Positions 62,972 to 64,000 of a stretch of DNA of 64,000 nucleotides are shown one piece after another. Numbering within the stretch: position 1 is the stretch's first letter; each line of letters starts with the position of its first letter. The position numbers were made by a program, and so were the translations under genes. A model generated the notes under the pieces. That model saw only the letters and a list, made by a program, of their open reading frames with translations. It had not been told where the DNA came from and did no database searches. This stretch comes from Terasakiella sp. SH-1 (GTDB taxonomy: Bacteria; Pseudomonadota; Alphaproteobacteria; Rhodospirillales; Terasakiellaceae): contig NZ_CP038255.1 in assembly GCF_004564135.1 (NCBI RefSeq), positions 2,653,501 to 2,717,500 of the forward strand, read 5' to 3'.

Positions 62972-64000
62972 TTATTCCTCGGTATTGCGGGGCATTTCAG
63001 AATAAAGGGAAATCCCTTCAATCAAGTCCAGTGCACGGCTGAGCTGATAATCCACCAGCTCTTCCTTCTCTTTTTTATCGCCATTGCGCTCTTTATCCGC
63101 CTTGTCCTGACGTTCTTCGGCATTGTCATCTGTGTTTCTCAATGAGCCGCGAAGATCTGCTTCCCGCGTTCCCCCGCCAGCATTGATTTTTTCGATTTTA
63201 GCGAGCTCAACCTTGATATCCGGCTCAATTCCTACAGCCTGAATGGAACGCCCACTTGGCGTATAATAACGCGCTGTGGTCAAACGCATCGCCCCATGAA
63301 CACCCAAGGGCAAAATGGTTTGAACAGACCCTTTACCAAAGGAACGCGTTCCCAAAATCAAGGCACGAGCATGGTCTTGCAAGGCACCTGCTACAATCTC
63401 AGAAGCTGATGCAGACCCGCCATTGATCAGGACAACAATCGGCAACCCATCGGCAATATCGCCGGGGCGTGCGTTGAAACGCTGGATGTCTTCAGCACGG
63501 CGCGAACGGGTGGAGACAATTTCACCACGCCCCAGGAATGCATCAGAAACTGCAATGGCCTGATCCAGCAAACCACCGGGATTGTTACGAAGGTCAAGCA
63601 CGATCCCTTTCAAGCGGTCGCCTTTTTCCTTATTAAACTTGTCAATGGCCCGCTTCAAACCGGCTTCGGTCTGTTCAGTAAAGCTGGTGATACGGATATA
63701 TCCCACATCGCCTTCCAAACGATTGCGCACACTTGGCACCTTGATCACAGCACGTGTGATGGTCACATCAAAAGGCTTTTCCCCGTTGCGGCGCACCGTC
63801 ATGGTAATGTCAGACCCCACCGGACCACGCATCTTATCGACAGCCTGATTTAGGGTCAGACCGGAAACGGCTTCACCATCCAGATGGCTGATCAAGTCCC
63901 CGGCCTTGATCCCTGCCTTATAGGCCGGTGTATCATCAATTGGAGAAATGACTTTAACCAAACCGCTGGGGTCCATAGAGACCTGAATGCCCAAACCACC
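62972..64000 (-). CDS. ctpA: C-terminal processing protease CtpA (S41), cut by window edge
   Basis: Runs off the right edge (the frame continues through GGLGIQVSM). A PDZ domain (SPIDDTPAYKAGIKAGDLIS) precedes the S41 core, with LDLRNNPGGLLDQAIAVSD, catalytic Ser in INGGSASASEIVAGAL and Lys in GTRSFGKGSVQTILP. The C-terminus is a Lys/Glu-rich tail. It processes periplasmic proteins. Shares a transcript with the deacetylase gene 18 bp downstream. Confidence 0.95.
   Translation of the reverse strand, partial: GGLGIQVSMDPSGLVKVISPIDDTPAYKAGIKAGDLISHLDGEAVSGLTLNQAVDKMRGPVGSDITMTVRRNGEKPFDVTITRAVIKVPSVRNRLEGDVGYIRITSFTEQTEAGLKRAIDKFNKEKGDRLKGIVLDLRNNPGGLLDQAIAVSDAFLGRGEIVSTRSRRAEDIQRFNARPGDIADGLPIVVLINGGSASASEIVAGALQDHARALILGTRSFGKGSVQTILPLGVHGAMRLTTARYYTPSGRSIQAVGIEPDIKVELAKIEKINAGGGTREADLRGSLRNTDDNAEERQDKADKERNGDKKEKEELVDYQLSRALDLIEGISLYSEMPRNTEE

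Overview
The window looks like a marine or aquatic alphaproteobacterium of the Rhodospirillales type. The evidence is the gene content and order: lysC-ptsP, ubiG, cimA-trmJ, ctpA / divergent polysaccharide deacetylase / rppH, DUF1178, and many chemotaxis-type sensors. This is inferred from gene content only; no rRNA is present. Both ends are cut: an IS256-type transposase on the left and ctpA on the right.

Layout. (1) 1-613: nested IS remnants (IS256 end inside an IS3 remnant). (2) 747-26,963: ordinary chromosome. A minus-strand run lysC, nitronate monooxygenase-like gene, ptsP, rodZ is followed by ubiG, a PHB-depolymerase-like secreted esterase, a NIT-HAMP-MCP-hemerythrin receptor, an M48 lipoprotein protease, a CheY-like regulator divergent from a CheA-like Hpt kinase, azoR, an ammonium transporter-chemoreceptor fusion behind a sigma-54-like promoter, trmJ, cimA, a membrane adenylate cyclase and a receiver-PP2C phosphatase. 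(3) about 27.0-56.9 kb: an accessory region anchored on tRNA-Arg(ACG). Its right part (43,694-56,874, 13.2 kb) is an apparently complete integrative element with 56-bp direct repeats, a tyrosine integrase, AlpA-type regulator, Toprim/helicase primase, Rha-type regulator and Nu1-like small terminase, but no large terminase, capsid or tail genes. This is the make-up of a phage satellite (PICI/P4-like). Its left part (27.0-41.8 kb) is a graveyard of related elements, rearranged by IS3, two IS1595 copies and a 192-bp perfect inverted repeat. (4) 56,825-64,000: ordinary chromosome again (tRNA-Arg, OmpA-like lipoprotein, xanthine phosphoribosyltransferase, sorbosone-dehydrogenase-like protein, NnrU, rppH, deacetylase, ctpA).

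Candidates for an undescribed system lie in the accessory region. First, a cassette found twice: a DUF2384 (Xre/MbcA/ParS-type) antitoxin-like gene, a conserved palindromic leader, and a class II Fic protein, followed by a different third gene in each copy (HNH nuclease or DUF4238). In the complete element it follows the integrase by 7 nt. Second, a two-gene operon pairing an ImmA/IrrE metallopeptidase with a divergent class III nucleotide cyclase, convergent with a DUF3800 gene; it recalls Pycsar-type cyclase defence but has no TIR or membrane effector. Third, the satellite-like element itself, with clustered GTCCA repeats at both ends and its own replacement tRNA terminator.
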